Notes: a model not told the origin generated them from the sequence alone. A DNA stretch of 64,000 nucleotides from Gemmatimonadota bacterium (GCA_016874005.1 VGVQ01000002.1:62001-126000), one strand, 5' to 3'. Shown: positions 36,780 to 45,863, counted from the stretch's first letter. Numbers and translations: made by a program.

Positions 36780-37107
36780 GAATCCGAGCGCCCTTCCCCG
36801 ACAGCCGGCGGAGATAGTAGAGCTTGGCGCGGCGGACTCGCCCCCGCCGCACCACGTCGATCGAGGCGATCGACGGGCTGTGGAGGGGAAAGATGCGCTC
36901 GACACCCACCGAGGCGGAAATCTTCCGGACCGTGAAGGTCTCGTCGATCCCACCACCCTTTCGCCCGACGCAGACGCCTTCGAACGCTTGCAGTCGTTCC
37001 TTGTCGCCCTCGCGGACCCTCACCATGACCTTGACCGTGTCGCCCGGAGCGAACCGCGGGATGTCCGACTTGAGGCCTGCCTGATTGACCGTCGCTAGCT
37101 GATCCAT
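36751..37107 (-). CDS. rplS: 50S ribosomal protein L19
   Basis: A 118-residue L19 at normal length. Family features include [43 protein letters not shown] and [11 protein letters not shown], ending in the [20 protein letters not shown] block. It sits at the 30S-50S interface. Last ribosomal gene of the leftward ffh-rpsP-rimM-trmD-rplS run, 33 bases after trmD. Confidence 0.97.
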   Translation of the reverse strand: MDQLATVNQAGLKSDIPRFAPGDTVKVMVRVREGDKERLQAFEGVCVGRKGGGIDETFTVRKISASVGVERIFPLHSPSIASIDVVRRGRVRRAKLYYLRRLSGKGARIREKREQTAD

Positions 37108-37140
37108 GTCGTTCCTCCTGGGGCCGTCGTGGCCCGCTCG

Positions 37141-37833
37141 TTACTCCTCGATGCCCGCCTGATGCCGCGCCCAGAGATCGGGTCGCCGCTCGGCCGTCAA
37201 CCGCTCGGCCTCCATCTGCCGCCACGCCGCGATCGCCGCGTGATTGCCGGACAACAGTATCTCCGGCACCGCCCTGCCCCGGAAGACCGGGGGGCGGGTG
37301 TAGCTTGGCGGACTCAGCAGTCCCTCATAGTGCGAGTCCGAACTCGCCGAGGCGTGGTCGCCTAACGCTCCCGGCAGGAGCCGTACCACCGCGTCGATCA
37401 GGCACAGTGCCGCCGGCTCGCCGCCCGAGAGCACGAAATCGCCGACCGAAACCTCATCCGCGCCGAGGACATCGACGACTCGCTGGTCGATGTCCTTGTA
37501 GTGGCCGCACAGCACGGTCAGCGCGGGCTCGAGCGAGTACCGAACCGCCAGCCGGTGATCGAAGGGCCGTCCCCGAGCCGACATCGCCACCACCCGGCCG
37601 GGCGAACCGAGCGACTCGACGGCCGCCACCAACGGCTCCGGCTTCATCACCATGCCCGACCCACCGCCATACGGGGTGTCGTCGACGGTGCGATGCCGAT
37701 CGGCGGCGAACTCCCGTGGATCGACCAGCCGATACCGAGCCAGTCCAGCTGCCTCGGCCCGGGCCGGAATGCTCGCCGACAGGTAGGCCCGGATCACTTC
37801 CGGGAACAGGGTGATGACGTTGACGGCCAGCAT
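37141..37833 (-). CDS. trmD: tRNA (guanine-N1-)-methyltransferase
   Basis: A 230-residue SPOUT methyltransferase making m1G37 in tRNA, which prevents +1 frameshifting. It opens with NVITLFPEVI, has the DDTPYGGGSGMVMKPEP loop, and the trefoil-knot SAM site LCGHYKDIDQRV followed by SVGDFVLSGGEPAAL. It carries a minus-strand CGTTAGGC octamer encoding Ala-Leu-Gly within LLPGALGDHASAS. Usual position between rimM and rplS. Confidence 0.97.
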   Translation of the reverse strand: MLAVNVITLFPEVIRAYLSASIPARAEAAGLARYRLVDPREFAADRHRTVDDTPYGGGSGMVMKPEPLVAAVESLGSPGRVVAMSARGRPFDHRLAVRYSLEPALTVLCGHYKDIDQRVVDVLGADEVSVGDFVLSGGEPAALCLIDAVVRLLPGALGDHASASSDSHYEGLLSPPSYTRPPVFRGRAVPEILLSGNHAAIAAWRQMEAERLTAERRPDLWARHQAGIEE

Positions 37834-37877
37834 CCCCGCCTACCGGGCAACCGTTCGGCACCGCACCGTCGGTCCCT

Positions 37878-38381
37878 TCACTCGATCAACCCCTCCGGCA
37901 GCGCCACCACCAGGCGGCGGCCGGTCCGATCGACCTCGACGACGAATTCCTTCCGAAACGGGAGAAGAAATTCGCGTCGTTTCCCCTGCACTTCCAGCAT
38001 CACCCCGCTCGGCACCTCGTCCACCTGACTGACCACCCCGAGCGCCGTGCCGTCGGGGCCGATCACCGCGAATCCGGCCAGCTCGTGGAGGTAGACCTCC
38101 CCGGGCCCGGGCGGCGCCAAGGTGTCGGCGTCGGCGAGCACCAGTCGATCGTGCCACCCCTCGATCGCGTTGCGATCCGGGTATCCCCGGAAGGCCATCA
38201 GCCATTCGCGGTGATAGACCCGGCTCCGAGCGATCTCGAGGGGGCCAGCCACCACGTCACCTCCCACGTTCGCCACCCACACGGTCCGGCCCGGAGCGAA
38301 CACCGCCGCCGGATCGTCCGTCAGCGGAAACACGGCGCAGTCTCCCTTGAGACCGTGCGGCTTCCGCAGCCGCCCCACCAC
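37878..38381 (-). CDS. rimM: ribosome maturation factor RimM
   Basis: A 167-residue RimM with its N-terminal domain (VGRLRKPHGLKGDCAVFPLTDDP) and C-terminal PRC-barrel (LHELAGFAVIGPDGTALGVVSQV and FLLPFRKEFVVEVD). It assists 16S rRNA processing and 30S head assembly and binds S19. It starts at tandem GTG codons (38381) a few bases after the rpsP stop. Between rpsP and trmD as usual. Confidence 0.95.
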   Translation of the reverse strand: MVGRLRKPHGLKGDCAVFPLTDDPAAVFAPGRTVWVANVGGDVVAGPLEIARSRVYHREWLMAFRGYPDRNAIEGWHDRLVLADADTLAPPGPGEVYLHELAGFAVIGPDGTALGVVSQVDEVPSGVMLEVQGKRREFLLPFRKEFVVEVDRTGRRLVVALPEGLIE

Positions 38382-38397
38382 CAGGCGGCGCGTCAGG

Positions 38398-38640
38398 TTA
38401 GACGCCGGCCTTCTTGAGCAGGGCCCCGACGGTATCCGAGGGCGTCGCGCCCTTGCGAACCCAGTCCTTGGCCGCCTCGACGTCGAGCTGGACCTGCTTC
38501 GAGGCCTCGGCCCGAGGGTCGTAGGTGCCCAACACCGCGATGAATCGACCGTCTCTCGCCTTGTCCTGGTCCGCGACCACGATGCGGTAGAGCGGAACTT
38601 TCTTGCGCCCGATTCGGCGCAACCGAATCCGAGTAGCCAT
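38398..38640 (-). CDS. rpsP: 30S ribosomal protein S16
   Basis: An 80-residue S16 with the standard start MATRIRLRRIGRKKVPLYRIVVADQ and the GTYDPRAE and DWVRKGATPSDTV motifs. A structural protein of the 30S body. It lies 15 bases after ffh in the same operon. Confidence 0.97.
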   Translation of the reverse strand: MATRIRLRRIGRKKVPLYRIVVADQDKARDGRFIAVLGTYDPRAEASKQVQLDVEAAKDWVRKGATPSDTVGALLKKAGV

Positions 38641-38655
38641 GGTTTCTCCTTGACC

Positions 38656-39993
38656 CTACATCATTCCGGGAAAGCTACGACCGAAGGGCAAGCGCATTCC
38701 CGGTTTCCCCGCGCCCTTCATCAGCTTTTGCATCTGCTTGAACTGGTTCAGGAGCTGATTGACCTCCTGGACCGTTCGGCCAGAGCCCTTGGCCACTCGC
38801 ATCCGCCGCGATCCGTTCATCACGTCGGGGTCGGCCCGCTCGGCAGGCGTCATCGACAGCACGATCGCCTCGATGTACTTGAGACGATTGTCGTCGACAT
38901 TCGCCGCCTTGAGCATTTGGGGATTGACCCCTGGCAACATGCCCAGCACGTTCTTGAGCGGCCCCATTTTCTGCATCTGCCTCATGGCCGCGAGAAAGTC
39001 CTGCAGGTCGAGGCCCTTCTTCGAGAGTGCCTTCTTGGCGAGCTTCTCGGCTTCCTTCTCGTCGATGGTGCTCTGGGCCTTTTCCACCAGGCTGAGAACG
39101 TCGCCCTGCTGGAGAATCCGGCCGGCCATCCGGTCGGGCCGAAATGGCTCGAGGGCGTCGACCCCCTCGCCGACGCCGACATATTTGATCGGCGCGCCCG
39201 TCACGCCAAACACCGAGAGCGCCGCGCCGCCGCGGGCATCGCCGTCCATTTTGGTCAGCACGACGCCGGTCACCGCGAGCGCGTCATGGAAGCCCTTGGC
39301 GATCCGCACCGCGTCCTGCCCGGTCATCCCGTCCGCCACCAGAAGAATCTCATGCGGCTTGACGGCCCGTTTCAGCTCCTGCAACTCGGCCATCATCTCG
39401 TCGTCGATCTGGAGACGGCCCGCCGTATCCACGATGACGGTGCGGGCTCTCGCCTTCTCGGCCGCCTGGACGCCTCGCTTCACGATGCCCGCGACATCGG
39501 TGGCGCCCAGCTCGAGGTGGCATCCGACGTCGACTTGTTTGGCGAGCGTCGCCAACTGCTCCATGGCAGCCGGCCGGTATACGTCGGCGGCAACCAAGAA
39601 CGGTGCCTTCTGCTCCGCCTTCAGCCGTTTGGCCAGCTTGCCGGCCGTCGTCGTTTTGCCGGAGCCCTGCAGCCCGACGATCAAGACGACCGTGGGCGGT
39701 ACCGATGCGAACGCGATCGGGGCCTGTTTCTCCCCCAGCATCGCGACCAGCTCGTCGAAGACGATCTTGACGAGTTGCTGCCCGGGCCTGACACCCTTCA
39801 TCTGGGTCACGCCGACGGCCTTGGCCGAAACCCGCTCGAGGAACTGGCGGGTCAACTCGAAGCTGACGTCGGCTTCGAGGAGGATTCGCCGAATCTCCCG
39901 AAGGCCCTCTTTGACCGCGTCCTCGCTGAGGACGCCTTTCCCGGTCAGTCGCTTGAGGGCATCAGACAGTTTTGACGAGAGGTCGTCGAACAT
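38656..39993 (-). CDS. ffh: signal recognition particle protein Ffh
   Basis: A 445-residue SRP54 GTPase. The N domain is followed by the G domain with P-loop VGLQGSGKTTTAGKLAKR, DTAGRLQID and TKMDGDARGG, then the methionine-rich M domain (MRQMQKMGPLKNVLGMLPG, SRRMRVAKGSGR, FKQMQKLMKG) that binds SRP RNA and signal peptides. It heads the leftward core operon. AAAGG sits four bases before the start codon region. No SRP RNA gene is seen nearby. Confidence 0.97.
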   Translation of the reverse strand: MFDDLSSKLSDALKRLTGKGVLSEDAVKEGLREIRRILLEADVSFELTRQFLERVSAKAVGVTQMKGVRPGQQLVKIVFDELVAMLGEKQAPIAFASVPPTVVLIVGLQGSGKTTTAGKLAKRLKAEQKAPFLVAADVYRPAAMEQLATLAKQVDVGCHLELGATDVAGIVKRGVQAAEKARARTVIVDTAGRLQIDDEMMAELQELKRAVKPHEILLVADGMTGQDAVRIAKGFHDALAVTGVVLTKMDGDARGGAALSVFGVTGAPIKYVGVGEGVDALEPFRPDRMAGRILQQGDVLSLVEKAQSTIDEKEAEKLAKKALSKKGLDLQDFLAAMRQMQKMGPLKNVLGMLPGVNPQMLKAANVDDNRLKYIEAIVLSMTPAERADPDVMNGSRRMRVAKGSGRTVQEVNQLLNQFKQMQKLMKGAGKPGMRLPFGRSFPGMM

Positions 39994-40077
39994 AAGCCTT
40001 TAAAGGTAGCGGACTTACCGATTCACCTCAAGGCGAACACCCAGCCCGGTCCCACTACTCCGGGCTTGCCTGACTTG

Positions 40078-40091
40078 ATTGATCGATCAAT
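40078..40091. promoter_or_regulatory. TetR-type operator palindrome
   Basis: Perfect 14-bp palindrome ATTGATCGATCAAT, the most AT-rich site between the divergent ffh and tetR genes. It lies just upstream of the GTG at 40100, as expected for autoregulation by the TetR protein. It also shows that the track start (TTG 40079) is inside the operator and not real. Confidence 0.65.
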
Positions 40092-40099
40092 TATTCGGG

Positions 40100-40735
40100 G
40101 TGCCCCGCGAACCCGCGAACCCAGCCACCCCCACCACCATCCTCGACGCCGCCGAGGAACTGTTTGCCAACCAAGGGTTTGGGGCAACCTCCATCAAGCA
40201 GATCGGGGAGCGATCCGGAACTAATCCAGCCCTGATCTACTACTACTTCGAAGACAAAGTCGGCCTGTACCGCGAGGTTCTGGCTCGGATTGGCCAGACC
40301 TTGGCGGCGGCAGCGGCCGCCAATCGGCGTCCCGGCCGCCCGATCGCGCAGCGTTCGGTCGAGAGCATCGTTGCCGCCCAGGCCGAGCTGCTCGTCAGGC
40401 ACCCTCGGGCGGCCCGGCTCATCGTCCGTGAACTGATCGACCACGGGGCCGCCCATGCCCAGCCGGTGATTCATCGGCTCGCGTCCGAAGTGTTCCGACC
40501 CGCGGTCGTCGCGATCGAGGCGGCCCAGGCCCGAGGCGAGATTCGGGCCGACCTGGACGCGCCGGCGGCGGTGGTTTCGACGATCGCCCAATTGGTCTAC
40601 TTCGTCCTGGCAGAGCCCGTCGTTCGAGCGCTCTTTGAACGGGGCGCCGATTTCCCCAGCCCGGACGACATCCGGGCGTTCGGTAGCCACGCCGCCCGCT
40701 TTGCGTTAGGCGGCCTTGGCCTGCGACCCACCTGA
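40100..40735 (+). CDS. TetR family regulator (CecR-like) of the downstream exporter
   Basis: About 211 residues. The N-terminal HTH reads ILDAAEELFANQGFGATSIKQIGERSGTNPALIYYYFEDK, and the C-terminal ligand-binding domain is helical. GTG 40100 is chosen because the palindromic operator precedes it. It heads an operon with an HlyD-like protein, an ABC ATPase and an ABC-2 permease, the same order as E. coli cecR-ybhGFSR, whose regulator senses toxic compounds. It probably represses itself and the exporter. The gene carries a CGTTAGGC octamer near its end. Confidence 0.9.
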   Translation: MPREPANPATPTTILDAAEELFANQGFGATSIKQIGERSGTNPALIYYYFEDKVGLYREVLARIGQTLAAAAAANRRPGRPIAQRSVESIVAAQAELLVRHPRAARLIVRELIDHGAAHAQPVIHRLASEVFRPAVVAIEAAQARGEIRADLDAPAAVVSTIAQLVYFVLAEPVVRALFERGADFPSPDDIRAFGSHAARFALGGLGLRPT

Positions 40736-40742
40736 GGCCCCG

Positions 40743-41726
40743 ATGATCCGCTTCCTTCGGCCCGTCGTCCCGCTTTGTCTCCTCGGTATCGCCCCGCTGA
40801 CCGCCTGTGACCGGACCGGCCCCCGCCCGATGACCGGGCGAGGCACGGTGGAGTTCCCCGAGATCGATCTCGGCCCTCCGGCCCCGGCCCGGGTCGTCGC
40901 GGTACGAGTCGACGAGGGAGCCGACGTGGCTCCCGGCGACACCCTGGTACTGTTCGCCCAGGCGGAACTGCCGGCAACGATCGCGGCTGGCCGGGCCCGC
41001 GTCGCGATGGCGCAGTCCGCCCTCGCCGACCTCGAGCGGGGAGCCCGACCGGAGGAACTGGGACGGGCCCAGGCCGAGTTGGCCGCGGCGACCGCCGAAG
41101 CGGAGCGGACCGCGACCGACCTGGAGCGAGCCCGGTCACTGTATCAGCGCGACGTGATCGCCAAGCAAGTGCTCGACCAGGCCTCCACCGCCGCCGCGGT
41201 TGCCGCCGAGCGCCGCCGGGCAGCCGACGAAACGATGGCCCTGCTCAAGGCCGGAAGTCGGCAAGACCGAATCGCGATGGCCGCGGCGGAATTGGCCAGC
41301 GCCCGGGCCTCCTTGGCCATGGTCGAGGCCCGCTCGGCCGACCTGGTGGTGACGGCGCCGCTGGCTGGCCGGGTGCTCCTCCGTCTGGCCGAACCAGGCG
41401 AGTTCCTCGGCGCGGGAACTCCCGCGCTTACGTTAGGCGATCGCAGCCGCCCCTTCGTGCGGGTCTTCCTGCCCGCCGCCGACCTCGCCCGAATCCGGAT
41501 CGGCGATCGAGTCGCCGTTCGCCCCGATGGTGGCGACAGCACGGCCACGGCATCGGGCCGGGTCGTCGCGGTCAACACCAAGGCCGAGTTCACCCCCAGG
41601 GTGGCCCTCACCGAGCAAGAGCGAGCCGACCTGATGTTCGGGGTCAAGGTCGAACTCGACCCGGGGACGACCGTCCATCCCGGGCTCTGGGTCACCGTGA
41701 CCTTCGCCGCCGAGCCGACCCGGTGA
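40743..41726 (+). CDS. HlyD/YbhG-type periplasmic adaptor, probable lipoprotein
   Basis: A 327-residue membrane-fusion protein. The leader ends in a lipobox-like LTAC; a biotinyl-lipoyl half-motif (ARVVAVRVDEGADVAPGDTL) opens the domain, a long Ala/Arg/Glu coiled hairpin (about 75-190) follows, then the second lipoyl half (TAPLAGRVLLRLAEPGEFL) and a beta-barrel domain. It would link the inner-membrane ABC exporter to an outer-membrane channel. Seven bases after tetR; overlaps the ATPase gene start (GTGA). Confidence 0.91.
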   Translation: MIRFLRPVVPLCLLGIAPLTACDRTGPRPMTGRGTVEFPEIDLGPPAPARVVAVRVDEGADVAPGDTLVLFAQAELPATIAAGRARVAMAQSALADLERGARPEELGRAQAELAAATAEAERTATDLERARSLYQRDVIAKQVLDQASTAAAVAAERRRAADETMALLKAGSRQDRIAMAAAELASARASLAMVEARSADLVVTAPLAGRVLLRLAEPGEFLGAGTPALTLGDRSRPFVRVFLPAADLARIRIGDRVAVRPDGGDSTATASGRVVAVNTKAEFTPRVALTEQERADLMFGVKVELDPGTTVHPGLWVTVTFAAEPTR

Positions 41727-42475
41727 GCGGCTTGGGCGTCGAGGCGCACGGGCTCCGGAAGGCCTTCGGATCGGCGGTCGCGGTCGCGGGGCTGGACCTG
41801 GCGGTCAAGTGGGGTGAGATCTTCGGTTTGCTCGGGCCGAACGGCTCCGGTAAGACCACCACCATCCGGATGCTGACGGGACTGCTCGAGCCCAGCGGGG
41901 GCCAAGCCCGGGTCGTCGACATCGATGTGGTGGCCTCGCCGGAACGGGTCCGGGCCCGAATCGGATACATGTCGCAACGGTTCGGCTTCTACGAAGACCT
42001 GACCATCGAAGAGAACATCCGATTCTACGGCGGGGTGTACGGGCTGACGCGACGCGAGCGCCGAGAGCGGATCCCGCAGCAGTTAACCCGATACCGGCTC
42101 GATCAGCGCCGGAAACAGCTCGCCGGCACGCTGTCGGGCGGCTGGAAGCAGCGCCTCGCGCTGGCCTGCGCCACCGTGCACCGGCCCGACTTGGTATTTC
42201 TCGACGAGCCCACCGCGGGCGTCGACCCGGCATCGCGCCAGCTGTTCTGGAATCTGATTCGCGAGGATGCCGCCGAAGGGATAACCGTGATCGTGACCAC
42301 CCACTACATGGATGAAGCCGAGCGGTGCGACCGGCTCGCCTTCCTGTCGCGGGGCCACTTGATCGGCGTGGGCACCCCGGCCGAGATCACCGAGCGGTTC
42401 GGGTTGCCCACCATCGAGGCCGTCTTCATCGAGCTGCAGCGGCGTGACGACGCCGAATTGGGGTTGTTGGCATGA
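41723..42475 (+). CDS. ABC transporter ATP-binding protein
   Basis: A 250-residue single nucleotide-binding domain: Walker A GPNGSGKTTT, signature LSGGWKQRLALA, Walker B LVFLDEPTAGVD and the switch histidine in VTTHYMD. The signature differs slightly from LSGGQ, as in other ABC-2 exporters (YbhF/DrrA type). It powers the permease encoded next. The start is GTG overlapping the adaptor stop; its own stop overlaps the permease ATG. Confidence 0.94.
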   Translation: MSGLGVEAHGLRKAFGSAVAVAGLDLAVKWGEIFGLLGPNGSGKTTTIRMLTGLLEPSGGQARVVDIDVVASPERVRARIGYMSQRFGFYEDLTIEENIRFYGGVYGLTRRERRERIPQQLTRYRLDQRRKQLAGTLSGGWKQRLALACATVHRPDLVFLDEPTAGVDPASRQLFWNLIREDAAEGITVIVTTHYMDEAERCDRLAFLSRGHLIGVGTPAEITERFGLPTIEAVFIELQRRDDAELGLLA

Positions 42476-43602
42476 CCCCCGTCGCTCGCTGGCCGATCTG
42501 GGCCATGCTCTGGAAAGAGTTCGTCCAGATGCGTCGCGATCGGTTCACCCTGGCGATGATGATCGGAATCCCGATGATCCAAATCGCCTTGTTCGGCTAC
42601 GCGATCCAGACGGAAGTGCGCCACCTGCCGATGGTCGTCGTCGACGAGAGCCGAAGCCCCCAGAGCAGGGCCCTGATCCGGGCGCTCACCAGTACGGGAT
42701 ACTTCGATCTCGAGGCGCACCTGGAAGACCGAGAGGAGGTCCGCCGCTGGGTCGAACGGGGCGATGCCGCCGCGGCGGTCATCATTCCACCGGACTTCGC
42801 CAAGGATCTCAAGCGGCGTCGGGAGGCAACGGCCCAAGTGATCATCGACGCCGCCGATCCGCTGTCACCGTCGGCCGCGATCGCCGCGAGCGGCCAAATC
42901 GCGGCCCTCCAGACGCGACAGATGGTGGTCCAGGCGGCCGGCCCCCAAGGGCTGCCCTCAGTCGACGTTCGGGTTCGGCCATGGTACAACCCCGCCCTCA
43001 AGAGCTCGGTCTACATCGTGCCCGGGATCATCGGGGTGCTCCTTTCGATGACCATGGTGATCGTGGCCAGCATCGCGGTGGTGCGGGAGCGGGAACGAGG
43101 GACTCTGGAGCAGTTGATCGTCACCCCGATCAACAAGACCAGCTTGATGCTTGGGAAGATCGTCCCGTTCTTGGTGGTGGGCTACGTCCAGATGACGGTC
43201 ATCTTGCTCGTCGGACGACTGCTGTTCGGCGTTCCGATCAGCGGCAGCCTGGTCGACCTGTACCTTGGCGCCCTGCCCTTCATCGTGGCGAGTCTGGGGG
43301 TCGGACTCCTGGTTTCCACCGCGGTCACCACCCAGGCTCAGGCCATGCAGCTGGGCTTCTTCTACCTCCTGCCGAACATCCTCTTGTCCGGCTTCATGTT
43401 CCCTCGAGCGGCGATGCCGGAACCAGCCCAGTGGATCGGGGCAGCCCTTCCGCTCACCTACTTCTTGCTCGTCCTGAGAGGGATCCTGCTCAAGGGGGTC
43501 GATCTCGGGACCTTGGCGCCGGAGGTGGCCACGCTGACAGGGTTCAGCGTCGTCCTGATCGCGCTGGCGGTGCGCCGGTTCAACAAGCGGATCGACGGCT
43601 GA
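42472..43602 (+). CDS. ABC-2 type permease (YbhS/YbhR-like)
   Basis: A 376-residue ABC-2 permease. One N-terminal helix (FTLAMMIGIPMIQIALFGYAI) is followed by a large extracytoplasmic domain (about 45-170) and five C-terminal helices, with REREKGT-like RERERGTLEQLIVTP on the cytoplasmic loop. With the ATPase and HlyD adaptor it forms a tripartite exporter. E. coli has two permeases (YbhS, YbhR); only one is here, so it should act as a homodimer. Confidence 0.93.
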   Translation: MTPVARWPIWAMLWKEFVQMRRDRFTLAMMIGIPMIQIALFGYAIQTEVRHLPMVVVDESRSPQSRALIRALTSTGYFDLEAHLEDREEVRRWVERGDAAAAVIIPPDFAKDLKRRREATAQVIIDAADPLSPSAAIAASGQIAALQTRQMVVQAAGPQGLPSVDVRVRPWYNPALKSSVYIVPGIIGVLLSMTMVIVASIAVVRERERGTLEQLIVTPINKTSLMLGKIVPFLVVGYVQMTVILLVGRLLFGVPISGSLVDLYLGALPFIVASLGVGLLVSTAVTTQAQAMQLGFFYLLPNILLSGFMFPRAAMPEPAQWIGAALPLTYFLLVLRGILLKGVDLGTLAPEVATLTGFSVVLIALAVRRFNKRIDG

Positions 43603-43647
43603 CGCTCGCGCTTGTCTTTTCTCGGGGGCGTCGACTTGTTTCTCGCC

Positions 43648-45210
43648 ATGGATCGAGAGTTGATCGGCGCCGCGGCGGCCACGATTCTGGGCGGCGCCTT
43701 CTCGGGCGGTATCACCAACGCGATCGCGATCTGGATGCTCTTCCGGCCCCACGAGCCGACCGGGATCTGGCGTTTCCGAATCCAGGGCGCCATCCCGAAG
43801 AACAAAGCCCGCCTCGCAAAGAGCATCGGCAAGACCGTCGGCGAGAAGCTCCTGACGCCGGCCGACCTCGCGGAGCGATTGGCCGCGCCGCCGGTGCGGG
43901 CTGCCTTCGACGAGGCGGTCGGCCGGGCCATCCGCCAGCTCCTCGAACGGGAGCACGGCTCGCTCCGCAGCCAGCTCGGCCCGGCGGCACTGGCGGCTGT
44001 CGAGCAGGGGATCGCCCAAATCGCGGCCCGGCTCGCGGATCGACTGGTGGAGTACACCCACTCGCCGGATTTCGTGACCTTGATCGGGCGGTGGCTCGAG
44101 TCTCTCAAACGAGATCTCGAGGGGCGGCCGGTGGGCGAGTTGCTCACCCCGGCGCGCCGCGAGGCATTGGCGGAGCAGCTGGACCAATGGGTCGGCCAGA
44201 TCGCCGAAAGCGATGGCTTGGAGCGGACCATCCGGTCCTGGATCGCGACTCAGCTGGCCGCGTTCGAGGCGGATCCCCGGCCGTTGGCGGCCCGCCTTCC
44301 GCCTGGCTTGCTGGGGCCGATCGAGCAGGCCCTGACCGATGCCCTGCCGGCCGCGCTGTCGCGACTCGGCGATCTCCTGGCCGATCCGGAGGCCAAGGCG
44401 GCGATCCGTCGCGCCCTTCGCGAGGCGTTCGACAGCGCGGGGAAGAAGCTGCTCTTTCACGAGCGGCTGGTGGCGAAATTCGTGGTCAACGACAAGGCCC
44501 TGGCCCGATTGGTCGACGGGTTCGAGGGGGAAGGGTTCGAGCGCCTCGCGGCGACGGTCACCTCGGCGCCGATGCGAGAGCGGATTGCCACCGCGGTGCA
44601 CCAGGGGCTGACCAGCCTGCTGGAGGAACCGCTCGGTTCCCGGCTCAAGCGGCTGCCGGCACCTCGGCGGGCCGCGTTGGACAGCACCCTGGGCGACTGG
44701 CTGGTCGGCGCCGTGCGGGCGGACGGGATGCGAGCGTCGCTCAAGGCGGCGCTGGTCAAGGCGCTCGACGAAGCGGGCGAGACGACCTGGGACCGGCTCC
44801 TGGCCCGGATGACCCCGGAGCAGGCGGCGGAGGTGCTACGCGCTGCGTTAGGCAGGGAGCGGCGCCGGGCCTGGATCGACCAGTCACTGCAGACCGCCGG
44901 AGGAGCTCTTCTCGACAAGCCGTTGGGCCGCCCGGCCGAATGGCTTGGCCAAGCCCAGGGCGACCGGCTGACCGCCGCGATCACCGAAAGCGCCTGGGGC
45001 TGGGTCGAGCGTCAGGTACCCGAGGTGGTGGGACGCCTGAACATTCCCGAGATGGTCGAGCAGAAGATCATCGGCTTCCCCCTGCCGGTGATGGAGGATA
45101 TCATCCGTCGGGTCATCGAGCGAGAACTCAAGTTGATCGTCCAGCTGGGCTGGCTGCTCGGGGCCGTCGTGGGGCTGATGACGTTCGGCATCAGCCGACT
45201 CGTTTCGTAG
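43648..45210 (+). CDS. DUF445 family membrane protein
   Basis: About 520 residues. N-terminal membrane segments (LIGAAAATILGGAFSGGITNAIAIWMLFRP) with the family motif NAIAIWMLF are followed by a long helical soluble region (about 60-490) of Ala/Leu/Arg repeats and a C-terminal membrane helix (LGWLLGAVVGLMTFGISRL). DUF445 function is unknown. ATG 43648 is preferred to TTG 43612; no clear ribosome site supports either. It sits between the exporter operon and the carbonic anhydrase gene. It carries one CGTTAGGC octamer. Confidence 0.87.
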   Translation: MDRELIGAAAATILGGAFSGGITNAIAIWMLFRPHEPTGIWRFRIQGAIPKNKARLAKSIGKTVGEKLLTPADLAERLAAPPVRAAFDEAVGRAIRQLLEREHGSLRSQLGPAALAAVEQGIAQIAARLADRLVEYTHSPDFVTLIGRWLESLKRDLEGRPVGELLTPARREALAEQLDQWVGQIAESDGLERTIRSWIATQLAAFEADPRPLAARLPPGLLGPIEQALTDALPAALSRLGDLLADPEAKAAIRRALREAFDSAGKKLLFHERLVAKFVVNDKALARLVDGFEGEGFERLAATVTSAPMRERIATAVHQGLTSLLEEPLGSRLKRLPAPRRAALDSTLGDWLVGAVRADGMRASLKAALVKALDEAGETTWDRLLARMTPEQAAEVLRAALGRERRRAWIDQSLQTAGGALLDKPLGRPAEWLGQAQGDRLTAAITESAWGWVERQVPEVVGRLNIPEMVEQKIIGFPLPVMEDIIRRVIERELKLIVQLGWLLGAVVGLMTFGISRLVS

Positions 45211-45221
45211 GCAAGGACCGG

Positions 45222-45863
45222 ATGATCGAGGCACTCTTCGCGAACAACCGAGCCTGGGCCAAGAGATCGGTCACCGCCGATCCGGCGTTCTTCGCGCGGC
45301 TGGTCGCCCAGCAAAGCCCACGCTACCTCTGGATCGGCTGCGCGGACAGCCGGGTGCCCGCCAATGACATCGTCGGGCTCTTGCCCGGTGAGTTGTTCGT
45401 CCATCGCAACGTGGCCAACGTGGTGGTCCACACCGATCTCAACTGCCTCTCAGTGCTCCAATACGCGGTCGATGTCCTCAAGGTGGAGCACGTCGTCGTC
45501 TGCGGCCATTACGGGTGCGGCGGCGTTCAAGCGGCCCTGCGCCGCCAGCCCTTGGGTTTGATCGACAACTGGCTTCGGCACGTGCAGGATGTCAAGGAGC
45601 GACACAAGGCGCTGTTCGACCAGGACGAGGCCGAGGAAGCCCAAGTCGACCGGTTGTGCGAGCTCAATGTGGTCGAGCAGGTGGTGCACGTCTGTCGGAC
45701 CACCATCGTGCAGGACGCCTGGCGCCGGGGCCAGTCGTTGGCGGTGCACGGCTGGATCTACCGACTGACCGACGGCCTCCTCCACGACCTCGGCCTCTCG
45801 GTCGCTGGGCCGGACGGCCTCGAGCAGGGGTACCAGTCCGCGGTAGCCCGCCTTCGACGTTAG
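45222..45863 (+). CDS. can: beta-class carbonic anhydrase (Can-like)
   Basis: A 213-residue beta-carbonic anhydrase very like E. coli Can. Zinc ligands are Cys40, His96 and Cys99 (GCADSR; CGHYGCGG), with the Asp42-Arg44 dyad. Long stretches such as GELFVHRNVANVVVHTDLN are conserved. It interconverts CO2 and bicarbonate for carboxylation reactions. ATG 45222 follows GCAAGGACCGG; the 1139-residue track ORF is a shadow extension through DUF445 and the exporter. Its TAG overlaps the opposite gene stop (TTAG) inside a CGTTAGGC. Confidence 0.95.
   Translation: MIEALFANNRAWAKRSVTADPAFFARLVAQQSPRYLWIGCADSRVPANDIVGLLPGELFVHRNVANVVVHTDLNCLSVLQYAVDVLKVEHVVVCGHYGCGGVQAALRRQPLGLIDNWLRHVQDVKERHKALFDQDEAEEAQVDRLCELNVVEQVVHVCRTTIVQDAWRRGQSLAVHGWIYRLTDGLLHDLGLSVAGPDGLEQGYQSAVARLRR

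Noticed and set aside
39994-40010. TACCTT as a -10 element for ffh
   Set aside because: Too close to the ATG (about 10 nt); the AAAGG within it fits better as the ribosome site.
42444-45221. long upstream extension of the carbonic anhydrase ORF
   Set aside because: Runs out of frame through the ABC permease and DUF445 genes; the protein matches E. coli Can from the ATG at 45222 only.
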